From Streptococcus sp. S1 (GTDB lineage Bacteria > Bacillota > Bacilli > Lactobacillales > Streptococcaceae), in the NCBI RefSeq assembly GCF_034137685.1, contig NZ_CP139418.1, forward strand, positions 1,081,001-1,145,000: DNA of 64,000 nucleotides, read 5' to 3'. The position numbers were made by a program, and so were the translations under genes. Below, piece by piece: positions 20,920 to 29,705 of this stretch. The notes beneath the pieces were generated by a model. The model searched no databases. It saw only the letters and a program-made list of their open reading frames with translations, and was not told where the DNA came from. Position 1 is the first letter of the stretch. Every line of letters begins with the position of its first letter.

Positions 20920-22095
20920 GTGGATAATAAAGAAAAACAGTTTAGTTTGTCCTGGTTTTTTAGATGGTTTTTAGACAACAAGGCCATTACCGTATTTTTA
21001 GTTACCTTGCTGTTGGGCTTGAACCTTTTGGTTTTGAGTAAAATCACCTTTATTTTTATTCCTATTTTTGAGTTTGCAGGAGCCGTCATGCTGCCTGTCA
21101 TTATTTCTGGTTTGCTCTATTACCTGCTTAACCCTATTGTTGACTTTCTTGAAAGAAAAGGACTCAAGCGGATTTTTGCGATTTCCTTAGTCTTTTTCTT
21201 GATTGCAGTGCTTTTAATTTGGGGTCTAGCTGTAGTGATTCCATCCGTCCAACGACAAGTGGTGAGTTTCTTTCATAACCTGCCAACTTATTTGGAAAAG
21301 GCCAATGCAACCATCGATGATTTTCTAGATAATCGCGTCTCCTCAGATATCAAACCCCAATTAGATGAGATCACTAAGGAATTGTCTGCAAACATTACTT
21401 CTTGGGCGAGTTCGATCTCTGGGCGGGCTGTTAATTGGGTCAGCAATTTGATCGGAGTTGCTTCGCAAGTCATTGTTGCCTTGATCATCATGCCTTTTAT
21501 TGTCTTTTATCTTCTACGAGATGGAAAAAATTTAAAGGGCCACATTGTTCGCTTCTTACCGACCAAGATTCGTAAATCTGTGGAACAAGTTCTCTCCGAC
21601 GTCAACACCCAACTCTCCAATTATGTTCGAGGGCAAATTACAGTAGCCATTGTCGTCGCCATTATGTTCATCATCTTCTTTAAGATCATTGGCTTGCGCT
21701 ATGCGGTGACACTGGGGATTTCTGCGGGGATCTTGAATTTGATTCCTTACTTGGGCAGTTTCTTAGCCATGTTACCTGCTTTAGTATTAGGCCTGGTAGC
21801 AGGACCAGAGATGTTTATCAAGGTCTTGATTGTATTTGCAGTGGAGCAAACCATTGAAGGACGTTTTGTATCACCGTTGGTTTTGGGAAGCCAGTTAAAT
21901 ATCCACCCGATTACCATTTTATTTGTGCTCTTGACGTCAGGATCTATGTTTGGAATCTGGGGAGTTTTCCTTGGAATTCCAGTCTATGCATCTGCTAAGG
22001 TGGTGATCGGAGCTATCTTTGAATGGTATAAGGTCGTCAGTGGCTTGTATGAAGAACACAATGAAATAGAAGAGGAAACACACAGTGAGTCATAG
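20920..22095 (+). CDS. AI-2E family transporter (membrane permease)
   Basis: The 391-residue protein starts at GTG 20920 after AAAAGGAG and has about eight membrane segments with the family text LRYAVTLGISAGILNLIPYLGSFLA and VEQTIEGRFVSPLVLG (PF01594). Members have been linked to AI-2 export (TqsA) or Na+/H+ exchange; substrate is not readable here. A TGc-TAAAAT box (about 20882-20890) is a likely promoter. It overlaps the next gene by 11 bases. Confidence 0.9.
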   Translation: MDNKEKQFSLSWFFRWFLDNKAITVFLVTLLLGLNLLVLSKITFIFIPIFEFAGAVMLPVIISGLLYYLLNPIVDFLERKGLKRIFAISLVFFLIAVLLIWGLAVVIPSVQRQVVSFFHNLPTYLEKANATIDDFLDNRVSSDIKPQLDEITKELSANITSWASSISGRAVNWVSNLIGVASQVIVALIIMPFIVFYLLRDGKNLKGHIVRFLPTKIRKSVEQVLSDVNTQLSNYVRGQITVAIVVAIMFIIFFKIIGLRYAVTLGISAGILNLIPYLGSFLAMLPALVLGLVAGPEMFIKVLIVFAVEQTIEGRFVSPLVLGSQLNIHPITILFVLLTSGSMFGIWGVFLGIPVYASAKVVIGAIFEWYKVVSGLYEEHNEIEEETHSES

Positions 22096-23314
22096 TCAAC
22101 AAATGGTAGAGGCTCTCGATCGGCAAGAGCTAGAAGAGGCAGAAGTTCAATTTCAACAGGCCTTGTTAGAAGATAGTGAAGCACAATTATTGGATTTAGG
22201 TCAATATCTTGAAAGTATCGGTTTTTACCCTCAGGCAAAAGAAATCTATGAACAGATTGCAGAAACCTACCCAGAAGTGTATCTGAGTTTGGCAACTATC
22301 CTTGCAGAGGAAGGCCAAACGGAAGAGGCCTTTGCTTATTTAGAAGAAATTGGTCCTGAGTCTAACTGGTATGTGGCGAGTCTCTTGGTTAAGGCGGATC
22401 TCTATCAGCTGGAAGGACTCGCAGATGTTGCGCGTGAAAAATTAGTTGAAGCAGCCAGTCTGTCTGATGATCCGATTATTCAATTAGGGTTAGCTGAAAT
22501 TGATCTGGAATTGGAACGCTATCAAGAGGCTATCCAGGAGTATGCCCAGTTGGACAATCGAGAGATTTTGGAAGCGACAGGGATTTCCACCTATCAACGG
22601 ATTGGTTTTGCCTATGCCAATCTTGGTAAGTTTGAAGCAGCTGTTCCTTTCTTAGAGAAAGCTCTGGAGATTGAGTTTGATGACCAAATTTCTTACGAAT
22701 TAGCGACCTTATTGTCAGACCAAGAAGAATACCAAAAAGCCCTGATCTACTACAAACAAATTGACACTTTGTCCCCTGAGTTTGAAGGGTATGAGTACGG
22801 GTATGCCTTAGCTTTACAGGCTGAAAATGACCGTGAAAAAGCGCTTGAAATTGCCAAACACGGGATTGAGAAGAATCCCTTTGATGCCCAATTGAAGCTT
22901 CTTGCTTCTCAGCTTTCTTATGAGCTCCACCAGCCTGAACAGGCAGAAGCTTATCTATTAGAGGCTAAAGAAGTGGCAGATGATCTCGAAGAGATTGCTC
23001 TTCGCCTGACTACCCTTTATTTGGAACAGGAACGCTTTGACCAAGTTTTGGATTGGCAAAATGAAGAAGTCGAAACGGTTGTCACCCGGTGGAACATTGC
23101 CCGTGCCTTGGCTGCCTTGGAGAAAACAGAAGAGGCCGTCTCAGCCTACCAAGAGCTTTATGAGGATTTAAAGGACAACCCAGAATTCCTCGAAGCCTAT
23201 GTTTATCTGTTGCGTGAGGCTGGAGATGTGACGAAGGCGCGTGAAGTGGCTAACCAGTATTTGGCGATCGTACCAGACGATGTGCAGATGCAAACCCTCT
23301 ATGATAACCTCTAA
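22085..23314 (+). CDS. Tetratricopeptide repeat protein
   Basis: The 409-residue protein starts at GTG 22085, with AGAGGAAA in the end of the preceding gene. It is a string of about ten 34-residue helical hairpins (for example ALLEDSEAQLLDLGQYLESI, FEAAVPFLEKALEIEFDD, ALIYYKQIDTLSPEFEGYEY) that fit TPR repeats. Such proteins act as scaffolds. There is no signal peptide, so it is cytosolic or bound at the membrane through a partner, perhaps the coupled AI-2E protein. Confidence 0.88.
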   Translation: MSHSQQMVEALDRQELEEAEVQFQQALLEDSEAQLLDLGQYLESIGFYPQAKEIYEQIAETYPEVYLSLATILAEEGQTEEAFAYLEEIGPESNWYVASLLVKADLYQLEGLADVAREKLVEAASLSDDPIIQLGLAEIDLELERYQEAIQEYAQLDNREILEATGISTYQRIGFAYANLGKFEAAVPFLEKALEIEFDDQISYELATLLSDQEEYQKALIYYKQIDTLSPEFEGYEYGYALALQAENDREKALEIAKHGIEKNPFDAQLKLLASQLSYELHQPEQAEAYLLEAKEVADDLEEIALRLTTLYLEQERFDQVLDWQNEEVETVVTRWNIARALAALEKTEEAVSAYQELYEDLKDNPEFLEAYVYLLREAGDVTKAREVANQYLAIVPDDVQMQTLYDNL

Positions 23315-23348
23315 TATAAATCATATCGTGAAGATTCGCAATAGTTTG

Positions 23349-23357
23349 TGGTATACT
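23349..23357 (+). promoter_or_regulatory. Extended -10 promoter of budA
   Basis: TGG-TATACT (TATACT 23352-23357), followed by GAGGAGAG and ATG 23387. Confidence 0.6.
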
Positions 23358-23386
23358 GGTAGAAGATAGAATGAGGAGAGAAAAAC

Positions 23387-24103
23387 ATGGAACCAGTGAA
23401 ACTTTTTCAATACAATACCTTAGGTGCCCTAATGGCGGGTCTGTACGGGGGTTCATTTACGATTGGAGAACTCTTGGAACACGGAGATCTGGGAGTTGGG
23501 ACGCTTGATTCTATTGATGGAGAGTTGATCGTATTAGATGGTAAGGCATATCAGGCCAAAGGATCAGGGGACCATCCTGAAATAGTCGAAGTTTCTCCGG
23601 ATGCCAAGGTTCCTTATGCAGCAGTTGTCCCTCACCAAGCAGAAGTGATTTTCCGCCAACGCTTTGAAATGACGGACGAGGAATTGGAAGCCCGTATTGA
23701 GTCTTATTATGATGGGGAAAATCTGTTCCGATCTATTAAGATTCATGGTGATTTTGCCAAGATGCATGTCCGTATGATTCCAAAATCAACACCAGAGATG
23801 AAGTTTGCAGAGGTTGCAACCCATCAGCCAGAATATACACGGGAAAATGTCACAGGTACCATCGTCGGTTTTTGGACATCGGAAATTTTCCATGGCGTGA
23901 GTGTGGCAGGTTACCATTTGCACTTTATTTCAGATGACCATACCTTTGGTGGCCATGTCATGGATTTTGTCATCTTAGAAGGGATTGTAGAGGTAGGGGC
24001 CATCGATCAGCTGGATCAACGTTTCCCAGTTCAAGACCGTCAGTACCTCTTTGCTAAATTCAATGTTGATGAGGTCAAAGAAGACATCCATAAAGCAGAA
24101 TAA
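23387..24103 (+). CDS. budA: Alpha-acetolactate decarboxylase
   Basis: The 238-residue protein converts acetolactate to acetoin. The zinc-binding motif YHLHFISDDHTFGGH, near residue 185, is that of AlsD/BudA, and the N-terminal LFQYNTLGALMAGLYGG is typical. The enzyme diverts pyruvate-derived acetolactate to acetoin, limiting acid. It stands alone with its own promoter and ends in a terminator whose stem is repeated 500 bases on, before pavA. Confidence 0.95.
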   Translation: MEPVKLFQYNTLGALMAGLYGGSFTIGELLEHGDLGVGTLDSIDGELIVLDGKAYQAKGSGDHPEIVEVSPDAKVPYAAVVPHQAEVIFRQRFEMTDEELEARIESYYDGENLFRSIKIHGDFAKMHVRMIPKSTPEMKFAEVATHQPEYTRENVTGTIVGFWTSEIFHGVSVAGYHLHFISDDHTFGGHVMDFVILEGIVEVGAIDQLDQRFPVQDRQYLFAKFNVDEVKEDIHKAE

Positions 24104-24128
24104 AAAGGTTGAGCGAAGCTCAACCTTT
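24104..24128 (+). terminator. Hairpin terminator after budA
   Basis: AAAGGTTGAGC 24104-24114 pairs with GCTCAACCTTT 24118-24128 around GAA. The T tract is short, so termination may be weak; a near-identical hairpin recurs at 24632. Confidence 0.65.
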
Positions 24129-24156
24129 CGTATTGAAGATAATGTTATTTAAGAAA

Positions 24157-24551
24157 CTTTCCTTAGGTGAGAACGGACGTCAGCGAACTTCAAAGAAGTT
24201 CCATGACTAATTAAGATACAGAAGGTGTTTGCGGATAAAGTCAAAATAGGGAGTAGGACAGAAGCAATATTATTTATGAACGCTTCGCCGTCCTACCCCC
24301 ACAAGGCTGATTAGGTATTCTTCCGAGCTTGGAAAGCGACAGAAGAATCCAATCAGCTACTGTGTCTTGGATTTATTGCTATTGCAGCTTGTGTTTTGAC
24401 ACCATCCGCAGCCCGTGTTCAATTAGGTTTGAACCTCTTCGGTCTTTAATTTCTGGGCTCAGGCTAAAACAGTTTCCCAAACTGTTTTACTCTCAAAACT
24501 CCCGAGTGCTAGAAACAAGATTGTTTCTAGCACTTTTCTCACGGCGGAAAG
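24157..24551. repeat. Repeat family A, copy 1 (interrupted)
   Basis: The element runs from AAACTTTCC to GGAAAGTTT termini. Its outer parts match copies 2 and 3: CCTTAGGTGA, then ACGGACGTCAGCGAACTTC, and at the right GGGCTCAGGCTAAAACAG with hairpins AAAACAGTTT/AAACTGTTTT and AGTGCTAGAAAC/GTTTCTAGCACT. Between 24214 and 24425 it holds 212 extra bases, flanked by AATTA at 24209-24213 and 24421-24425, which carry a diverged family B element. Without the insert the copy is 183 bases. No supported gene lies here. Confidence 0.85.
24230..24410. repeat. Diverged family B structured element nested in repeat A
   Basis: An outer stem is made of TGCGGAT 24230-24236 plus GTCAAAA 24240-24246 with TTTTGAC 24394-24400 plus ATCCGCA 24404-24410. 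Inside are a hairpin with GTAGGAC and GTCCTAC arms (about 24253-24296) and one with GGCTGATT and AATCAGCT arms plus an inner ATTCTTC/GAAGAAT stem (about 24305-24358). The layout, and the shared CTACTGTGTCTTG after the second hairpin, match family B at 42317 and 62654 while the stem bases differ. Confidence 0.7.
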
Positions 24552-24631
24552 TTTCAATATATGTTGAAGGAGCCTAAAAGTATACCTCATTTTATTTTTC
24601 AGCATACTTGGAACAGTTTGTCTACATACTC

Positions 24632-24663
24632 AAAGGTTGAGCGATACTCAACCTTTTATTTTT
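24632..24663. terminator. Bidirectional terminator before the pavA end
   Basis: AAAGGTTGAG 24632-24641 pairs with CTCAACCTTT 24647-24656 and is followed by TATTTTT; on the minus strand it ends pavA. Confidence 0.8.
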
Positions 24664-24667
24664 GAAA

Positions 24668-26329
24668 TCAGTCTTCTAGTTTCATAGCTTTGATTTTTTC
24701 TTCTTCTGGGGTGACCCGCAGAGTCTTCTGGCCGGTATAGGTGACAAAGCCTGGTTTTCCGCCAGTTGGTTTATTGAGTTTCTTGGCTTCGATCATATCC
24801 ACTTGGACCAGGTTAGAGAAACGGGCCTTGGAATAGTAGGCCGCCAACTCTGCAGCATCGGTCTTTACTTCATCCGATGGATTTAGATTTCCTGTAATGA
24901 CGACGTGGCTGCCTGGGATATCTTTGGCATGGAACCAGAGTTCGTCTTTCTTAGCGATCTTAAAGGTTAATTCATCGTTTTGGAGATTGTTGCGACCCAC
25001 TAAAATAATGGTTTTTCCGTCACTAGCCAAGTATTTTTTTGGTTTTTTCCGTTTATGAATTTTTTCACGGTTGCGTCGTTTGATAAAGCCGGTCTGGATT
25101 AACTCCTCTCGAATCTCTGCCACCTCAGCCAGGCTCGCTTGAGAAAGAGCTGTTTCAACCGTTTCAAGATAAGAAATGGTTTCCTTGGTTTCTTGAATGA
25201 GGATGGTCAGATGTTTGACGGCTTCTTTTAACTTCTGATAGCGTTTAAAGTAGCGTTGGGCATTTTGATTGGGGGTCAGGGCCTTGTTGAGTTGGATGGT
25301 GACCGGTTCATTTGTATAGTAATTATCCAAAACAACCTGCTCTTGGTCGTTTGGTACCTGATGGAGGAAGGTTGTCAGCAATTCTCCTTTTTGGCGGAAT
25401 TCTTCCGCATTGTCGGTCGCTGCTAACTCAGCTTCTTGTTTGGCTAATTTTTTTCGGTTCTTTTCGAGATCGTTTTCGACCTTTCGGATCAATTCACTAG
25501 CCTGTTGTTGCACCCGATCGCGTTCAGCCTTATCTCGGTAATAGTCATCTAGCAGATCTGAAAGTGTCTCAAACGTTTGACTGGACGCATCCGAAAAGGG
25601 AATAGCCGAGAAGGATTTGGTCGTTAGGCGTGGCTCAGTTGGAGCTTGGAAAAAGGCACGGAAGGTTTTTAATTTTTCATCCGTCTCAAGTCGCTTGGCC
25701 AATTCTTGAGACGTATCTCGCCCCAAACCTTGGAAACATTTTTGAAGGTTCTTTGGGCTTAACTCTTCTTTGTGAAGAAGGGCAAAAAGGGCTTCATCTC
25801 CAATTGTAAAAGGATTAACCGCGTCTGTTTTCGGAGGGGCTACATAGATTGATCCAGGAAGAATGGTCCGGTAGCTATTTTGTGAGAAGCCGACATGTTT
25901 GATGGCCTCGATGATTTTATTGCTGGTCCGGTCTAGGAGAATAATATTACTGTGCTTGCCCATGATTTCGATCATTAAGCTGACAGAAATGGCATCTCCA
26001 ATTTCGTTTTTATTGGAGACACGGATTTCGAGAATCCGGTCGTTCTCCAATTGCTCAATCCCTTCGATGACAGCGCCTTGAAGATATTTACGCATGACCA
26101 TAATAAAGGTATTAGGAAAGGCAGGATTTTCAAAGTTGGTTTGGGTCCGTTGGATCCGTCCGAAAACAGAATGGGCAGAGAGTAAGAGTTTTTGGTTTTT
26201 CCGATTGCCTCGGATTTGGAGTACCAATTCTTGCTCGAAAGGTTGATTAATTTTTTGAATGCGACCACTTAAGAGTTCGGCCTTCAATTCTTGCACCATA
26301 TGGTGTAAAAAAAATCCATCAAAAGACAT
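24668..26329 (-). CDS. pavA: PavA / RqcH, fibronectin-binding and ribosome quality control protein
   Basis: The protein (553 residues from ATG 26329) matches streptococcal PavA/FbpA: MSFDGFFLHHM start, GRIQKINQPFEQELVL, IMGKHSNIIL, a central coiled coil (residues about 270-320 and 370-410), and the C-terminal NFACT-R domain (VGRNNLQNDELTFKIAKKDELWFHAKDIPGSH contains the conserved core). The family senses stalled 50S subunits (RqcH/Rqc2, Ala-tailing) and also binds fibronectin at the surface without a signal peptide. AGGA lies before ATG 26329; the upstream ATGs at 26344 and 26341 would overlap this ribosome site. A minus-strand TGa-TATAAT box is at 26365-26373. Confidence 0.95.
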   Translation of the reverse strand: MSFDGFFLHHMVQELKAELLSGRIQKINQPFEQELVLQIRGNRKNQKLLLSAHSVFGRIQRTQTNFENPAFPNTFIMVMRKYLQGAVIEGIEQLENDRILEIRVSNKNEIGDAISVSLMIEIMGKHSNIILLDRTSNKIIEAIKHVGFSQNSYRTILPGSIYVAPPKTDAVNPFTIGDEALFALLHKEELSPKNLQKCFQGLGRDTSQELAKRLETDEKLKTFRAFFQAPTEPRLTTKSFSAIPFSDASSQTFETLSDLLDDYYRDKAERDRVQQQASELIRKVENDLEKNRKKLAKQEAELAATDNAEEFRQKGELLTTFLHQVPNDQEQVVLDNYYTNEPVTIQLNKALTPNQNAQRYFKRYQKLKEAVKHLTILIQETKETISYLETVETALSQASLAEVAEIREELIQTGFIKRRNREKIHKRKKPKKYLASDGKTIILVGRNNLQNDELTFKIAKKDELWFHAKDIPGSHVVITGNLNPSDEVKTDAAELAAYYSKARFSNLVQVDMIEAKKLNKPTGGKPGFVTYTGQKTLRVTPEEEKIKAMKLED

Positions 26330-26456
26330 GGGATTCCTCATCATTCTAGCTGTTATTCTAGTAAATTATATCAAAAATAGAGCGGAAATCCCAGAAAGAA
26401 GCAAGGGGATGTAATATAGAAAATGCGAACGTTTCCAAAAAAATACTGAAAAAGTA

Positions 26457-26485
26457 TTGACTTTTTTGAAAGAAAACTTTAAAAT
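26457..26485 (+). promoter_or_regulatory. Promoter of the trpX T-box leader
   Basis: TTGACT 26457-26462, exact 17-base spacer, TAAAAT 26480-26485. Confidence 0.8.
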
Positions 26486-26491
26486 GTAAGA

Positions 26492-26746
26492 AATTAGAAA
26501 AGTAGTAAATGAAAGTTTCAAGAGAGCCCACGGTTGCTGAGAGTGGGTAGCGGCAGTTTATGAAATTGGACTAATGATGAGATGAATTTGAAACAATAAA
26601 AATTCGGTTGGCACACCTTATCGTGCAACTTGTTGCTAGACAAGACAGAGATATGGGGGGAGACTATCCTTTTCCCATAAGTGAGGTGGCACCGCGATGA
26701 CACGTCCTCACATAGCTTTTGCTATGTGTGGGCGTGTTTTTTGTTT
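26492..26746 (+). promoter_or_regulatory. T-box riboswitch, tryptophan-type, upstream of trpX
   Basis: The leader contains the T-box motif AGGTGGCACCGCG at 26684-26696 and a terminator with ACACG-CCTCACATAG (from 26700) and CTATGTGTGGG-CGTGT arms, then TTTTTTGTTTT. Stem I lies at about 26515-26600, and its likely specifier loop has TGG at 26567-26569 (GAAATTGGAC), a Trp codon. Uncharged tRNA(Trp) should stabilise the antiterminator and switch on the downstream transporter gene. The specifier assignment rests on position and on the nature of the regulated gene; tRNA choice is an inference. Confidence 0.88.
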
Positions 26747-26843
26747 TAGATGAGAAGGGAGAAAAGATATGAAGAAACGATGGCGTCGCATTCTTTAGAG
26801 GATGAAAAATAGAAGAAAATGAAAAAATAGAAGAGGTAGTAAA

Positions 26844-27845
26844 ATGAAAAATAAACGGTTAATGGGAATTATTGGTTTGATTGCAGCAGCAGTCATTGGG
26901 ACAGCGATCTATTCAGCTACAGCTGGTAAGGACAACAAGGCAGCAACTAGCAATGAAAAGGCAAAAGTTGGGGTCTTGCAGTTGGTCAGCCACCCTTCGC
27001 TTGATTTGATCTACAAGGGGATTCAAGATGGTCTAGCTGAAGAAGGCTATGACAAGGACAAAGTGGACATTGATTTCCTCAATGCAGAAGGGGACCAAAA
27101 CAAGGTTGCAACTATGAGTAAGCAATTGGCAGAAAAAGATAATCAAGTCTTGATTGGGATTGCAACCCCATCTGCTCAAGGTTTGGCTAGTGCAACCAAA
27201 GACAAACCAATTGTCATGGGTGCTGTAACCGATCCAGTCGGTGCAAACTTGGTCAAAGATTTGAAAAAACCAGGTGGCAATATCACTGGGGTATCTGACC
27301 ACAATCCTACTGAGCAACAGTTGAAATTGATCAAAGAGTTGACTCCAAACGTAAAAACAATCGGGGTTCTTTACTCAACCAGTGAAGATAATTCCAAATC
27401 TCAAGTAGAAGAATTTACAAAATTAGCTGAAAAAGCAGGTTACAAGGTGGTTCCTTATTCAGTTCCTTCTACAAACGAAATTGCTTCAACAGTATCGGTT
27501 ATGTCAGGTAAAGTGGATGCTATCTGGGTTCCAATCGACAATACCATCGCATCAGCATTCTCAACTGTTGTTGAAGCCAATAAAGATGCTAAAAAACCAA
27601 TCTTCCCAAGTGCGACAGCCATGGTAGAAGCTGGTGGCCTTGGTTCAGTCGTTGTCGACCAACATGATCTTGGGGTAGCAACTGGTAAAATGGCTGCGAA
27701 GATCTTGAAAGGTCAAAAACCTGCAGACACACCTGTTGAAATCTTTAGCCAAGGAAAATCTGTCATCAATAAAAAAGTCGCAGATGAATTGGGCATTACT
27801 ATTCCAGAATCTGTCTTGAAAGATGCTGGACAAGTCATTAAATAA
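26844..27845 (+). CDS. trpX: Tryptophan-type ABC substrate-binding protein TrpX
   Basis: The 333-residue protein has an N-terminal hydrophobic segment (about residues 7-26) and the ABC substrate-binding family text of PF04392: GVLQLVSHPSLDLIYKGI, IGIATPSAQGLA, GAVTDPVGANLV, GGNITGVSDH and VSVMSGKVDAIWVPIDN. It matches streptococcal TrpX of the TrpXYZ tryptophan importer. No lipobox Cys follows the hydrophobic segment, so it may be held by an uncleaved N-terminal anchor. AGAGGTAG precedes the ATG. A Trp-type T-box lies upstream. The permease (TrpY) and ATPase (TrpZ) genes expected next are absent here. Confidence 0.92.
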   Translation: MKNKRLMGIIGLIAAAVIGTAIYSATAGKDNKAATSNEKAKVGVLQLVSHPSLDLIYKGIQDGLAEEGYDKDKVDIDFLNAEGDQNKVATMSKQLAEKDNQVLIGIATPSAQGLASATKDKPIVMGAVTDPVGANLVKDLKKPGGNITGVSDHNPTEQQLKLIKELTPNVKTIGVLYSTSEDNSKSQVEEFTKLAEKAGYKVVPYSVPSTNEIASTVSVMSGKVDAIWVPIDNTIASAFSTVVEANKDAKKPIFPSATAMVEAGGLGSVVVDQHDLGVATGKMAAKILKGQKPADTPVEIFSQGKSVINKKVADELGITIPESVLKDAGQVIK

Positions 27846-27923
27846 AAACGAAACGAATCACAAGAGTAGCAGGAGAATTTGGCTTTGATAGGTCTTTTAA
27901 TCGGGACCTTTGAGGAGAAAGAA

Positions 27924-28343
27924 ATGAAAGTCAAGCTAACGGACCTTCATCCGACCCAACTATACTTATCAGAAAAGAAGTTACAAGCTATCCAGATGCT
28001 TGATCAGTCGGCAGAAATCATCAATATGGATCCAATTAGTATTCTTACATTTGGAAATCGCTTCTTGATTACAGACGGGCATCACAGGGCTTATCAGGCT
28101 TTGTTGGCGGGTCAAGATACGATTTCTGCTGAGTTTGATAGAGATGGTGGCGATGACTTGTATGCTCTCTATGCGCAAGCTTGCGAGGAAAGAAAGATAG
28201 ACTCTGTCTTGGATTTAAAAAATCGTATCTTACCTCAAGATGAGTATGAAGCAAAATGGTATAACTGGTGTGATGGTTTTAACCAAGCAGCAACTCTTCT
28301 ATTGAAAAGGAATGCAGATGAAACCGACCAGGCAAATAGATAA
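27924..28343 (+). CDS. ParB/sulfiredoxin-fold-like protein of unknown function
   Basis: A 139-residue soluble protein starting MKVKLTDLHPTQLYLSEKKL; GAGGAGAAAG lies before ATG 27924. The segment LTFGNRFLITDGHHRAYQALLAG has the DGHHR core of ParB-type nuclease/CTPase-like domains, which bind a phosphate group through the GxxR-like loop. The helical C-terminus (YEAKWYNWCDGFNQAATLLL) is unusually Trp rich. It directly follows trpX and probably shares its T-box transcript. I cannot assign a function. Confidence 0.72.
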   Translation: MKVKLTDLHPTQLYLSEKKLQAIQMLDQSAEIINMDPISILTFGNRFLITDGHHRAYQALLAGQDTISAEFDRDGGDDLYALYAQACEERKIDSVLDLKNRILPQDEYEAKWYNWCDGFNQAATLLLKRNADETDQANR

Positions 28344-28390
28344 TGCATTACGTCCTGTTCCTTCTTCTATTGAAATTAGTCTCATCTAAC

Positions 28391-28419
28391 TTGTTTTTTA
28401 ACTAAAAATCTGATAAACT
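28391..28419 (+). promoter_or_regulatory. Promoter of the pheS leader
   Basis: TTGTTT 28391-28396, 17-base spacer, TAAACT 28414-28419 with a TGa extension. Confidence 0.65.
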
Positions 28420-28424
28420 AGATA

Positions 28425-28624
28425 GTAATTGAATAGAAATCTGCAAGACTAGTACCTCAAGGGAAGTGCGACAGGGAGAAGAGCCGTGACTGAAAGCTCT
28501 TTGCATGAAAGCTGGGTGAATTCACTTGCGCAAGGATTTAGAAATTAAGGTCTGGTTTACAGATAAAAAACGGATGGTACCGCGTGTCAACGCTCCGATT
28601 AGGAGAAGGCACGCGGTTTTTTTC
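28425..28624 (+). promoter_or_regulatory. T-box riboswitch, phenylalanine-type, upstream of pheS
   Basis: The motif ATGGTACCGCG at 28574-28584 is the T-box core, and the terminator ACCGCGTG 28579-28586 with CACGCGGT 28610-28617 and seven T follows. A candidate specifier TTC (Phe) stands at 28521-28523 in GTGAATTCAC. Uncharged tRNA(Phe) would favour the antiterminator and raise PheST synthesis, in keeping with the next genes. The leader is shorter than many T-boxes. Confidence 0.82.
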
Positions 28625-28656
28625 TATGTCTGTAGGTGGACCATGATGGAGGAAAT

Positions 28657-29703
28657 ATGTCAACGATTGAAGAACAACTAAAAGCGCTTCGAGAAGAAAC
28701 GCTGGCAGCCTTGAAGCAGATCTCTGCTGAAAATAAAAAAGAGATGCAAGAACTACGGGTCTCTGTTCTTGGGAAGAAAGGATCTCTGACGGAAATTCTT
28801 AAAGGGATGAAGGATGTCTCTGCTGAGATGCGTCCGGTTATTGGAAAACACGTCAATGAAGCCCGTGATGTCTTGACGGCTGCCTTTGAAGAATCAGCCA
28901 AACTCTTGGAAGAAAAGAAAGTCCAAGCGAAACTAGCTAGCGAAAGCATCGATGTGACCCTTCCAGGTCGTCCAGTTGCTAGTGGTTACCGTCATATTTT
29001 GACCCAAACCAGTGAAGAAATCGAAGATATCTTTATCGGGATGGGGTATCAAGTCGTTGACGGCTTTGAAGTGGAGCAAGACTATTATAACTTTGAACGG
29101 ATGAATCTGCCTAAAGATCACCCAGCGCGGGATATGCAGGATACCTTCTATATCACAGAAGAAATCTTGCTTCGGACCCATACTTCACCTGTACAGGCGC
29201 GGGCTATGGATGCGCATGACTTTAGCAAGGGACCATTGAAGATGATCTCTCCAGGGCGGGTTTTCCGTCGGGATACGGATGATGCGACCCACAGCCACCA
29301 ATTCCATCAAATCGAAGGCTTGGTCGTTGGGAAAAGCATTTCTATGGCCGACCTTCAAGGAACGCTTCAATTGATCGTGCAAAAGATGTTTGGTGCAGAA
29401 CGTCAAATCCGTTTGCGTCCTTCTTACTTCCCATTCACTGAGCCATCTGTTGAGGTCGATGTCTCTTGCTTCAAATGTGGTGGAGCGGGATGTAACGTAT
29501 GTAAGAAAACTGGTTGGATTGAAATCATGGGAGCCGGTATGGTTCACCCACGGGTCCTTGAGATGAGTGGGATTGATCCAACAATCTATTCAGGATTTGC
29601 CTTTGGACTTGGTCAAGAGCGTGTGGCCATGCTTCGTTACGGAATCAATGATATCCGTGGCTTCTATCAAGGAGATGTTCGCTTCTCAGAACAGTTTAAA
29701 TAA
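28657..29703 (+). CDS. pheS: Phenylalanine-tRNA ligase alpha subunit
   Basis: The 348-residue protein has an N-terminal coiled coil (about residues 1-85) and the class II catalytic core: [33 protein letters not shown] (motif 2 region), [10 protein letters not shown] and [17 protein letters not shown] (motif 3). It forms the alpha2-beta2 enzyme with PheT. TGGAGGA stands 5 bases before ATG 28657; an upstream GTG (28636) lies just after the T-box terminator and is unlikely. Confidence 0.96.
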   Translation: MSTIEEQLKALREETLAALKQISAENKKEMQELRVSVLGKKGSLTEILKGMKDVSAEMRPVIGKHVNEARDVLTAAFEESAKLLEEKKVQAKLASESIDVTLPGRPVASGYRHILTQTSEEIEDIFIGMGYQVVDGFEVEQDYYNFERMNLPKDHPARDMQDTFYITEEILLRTHTSPVQARAMDAHDFSKGPLKMISPGRVFRRDTDDATHSHQFHQIEGLVVGKSISMADLQGTLQLIVQKMFGAERQIRLRPSYFPFTEPSVEVDVSCFKCGGAGCNVCKKTGWIEIMGAGMVHPRVLEMSGIDPTIYSGFAFGLGQERVAMLRYGINDIRGFYQGDVRFSEQFK

Positions 29704-29705
29704 TC

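Noticed and set aside
24329-24577. 82-residue ORF in the budA-pavA gap
   Set aside because: It runs through the nested repeats and has no homologous counterpart in the other repeat A copies, nor a ribosome site.
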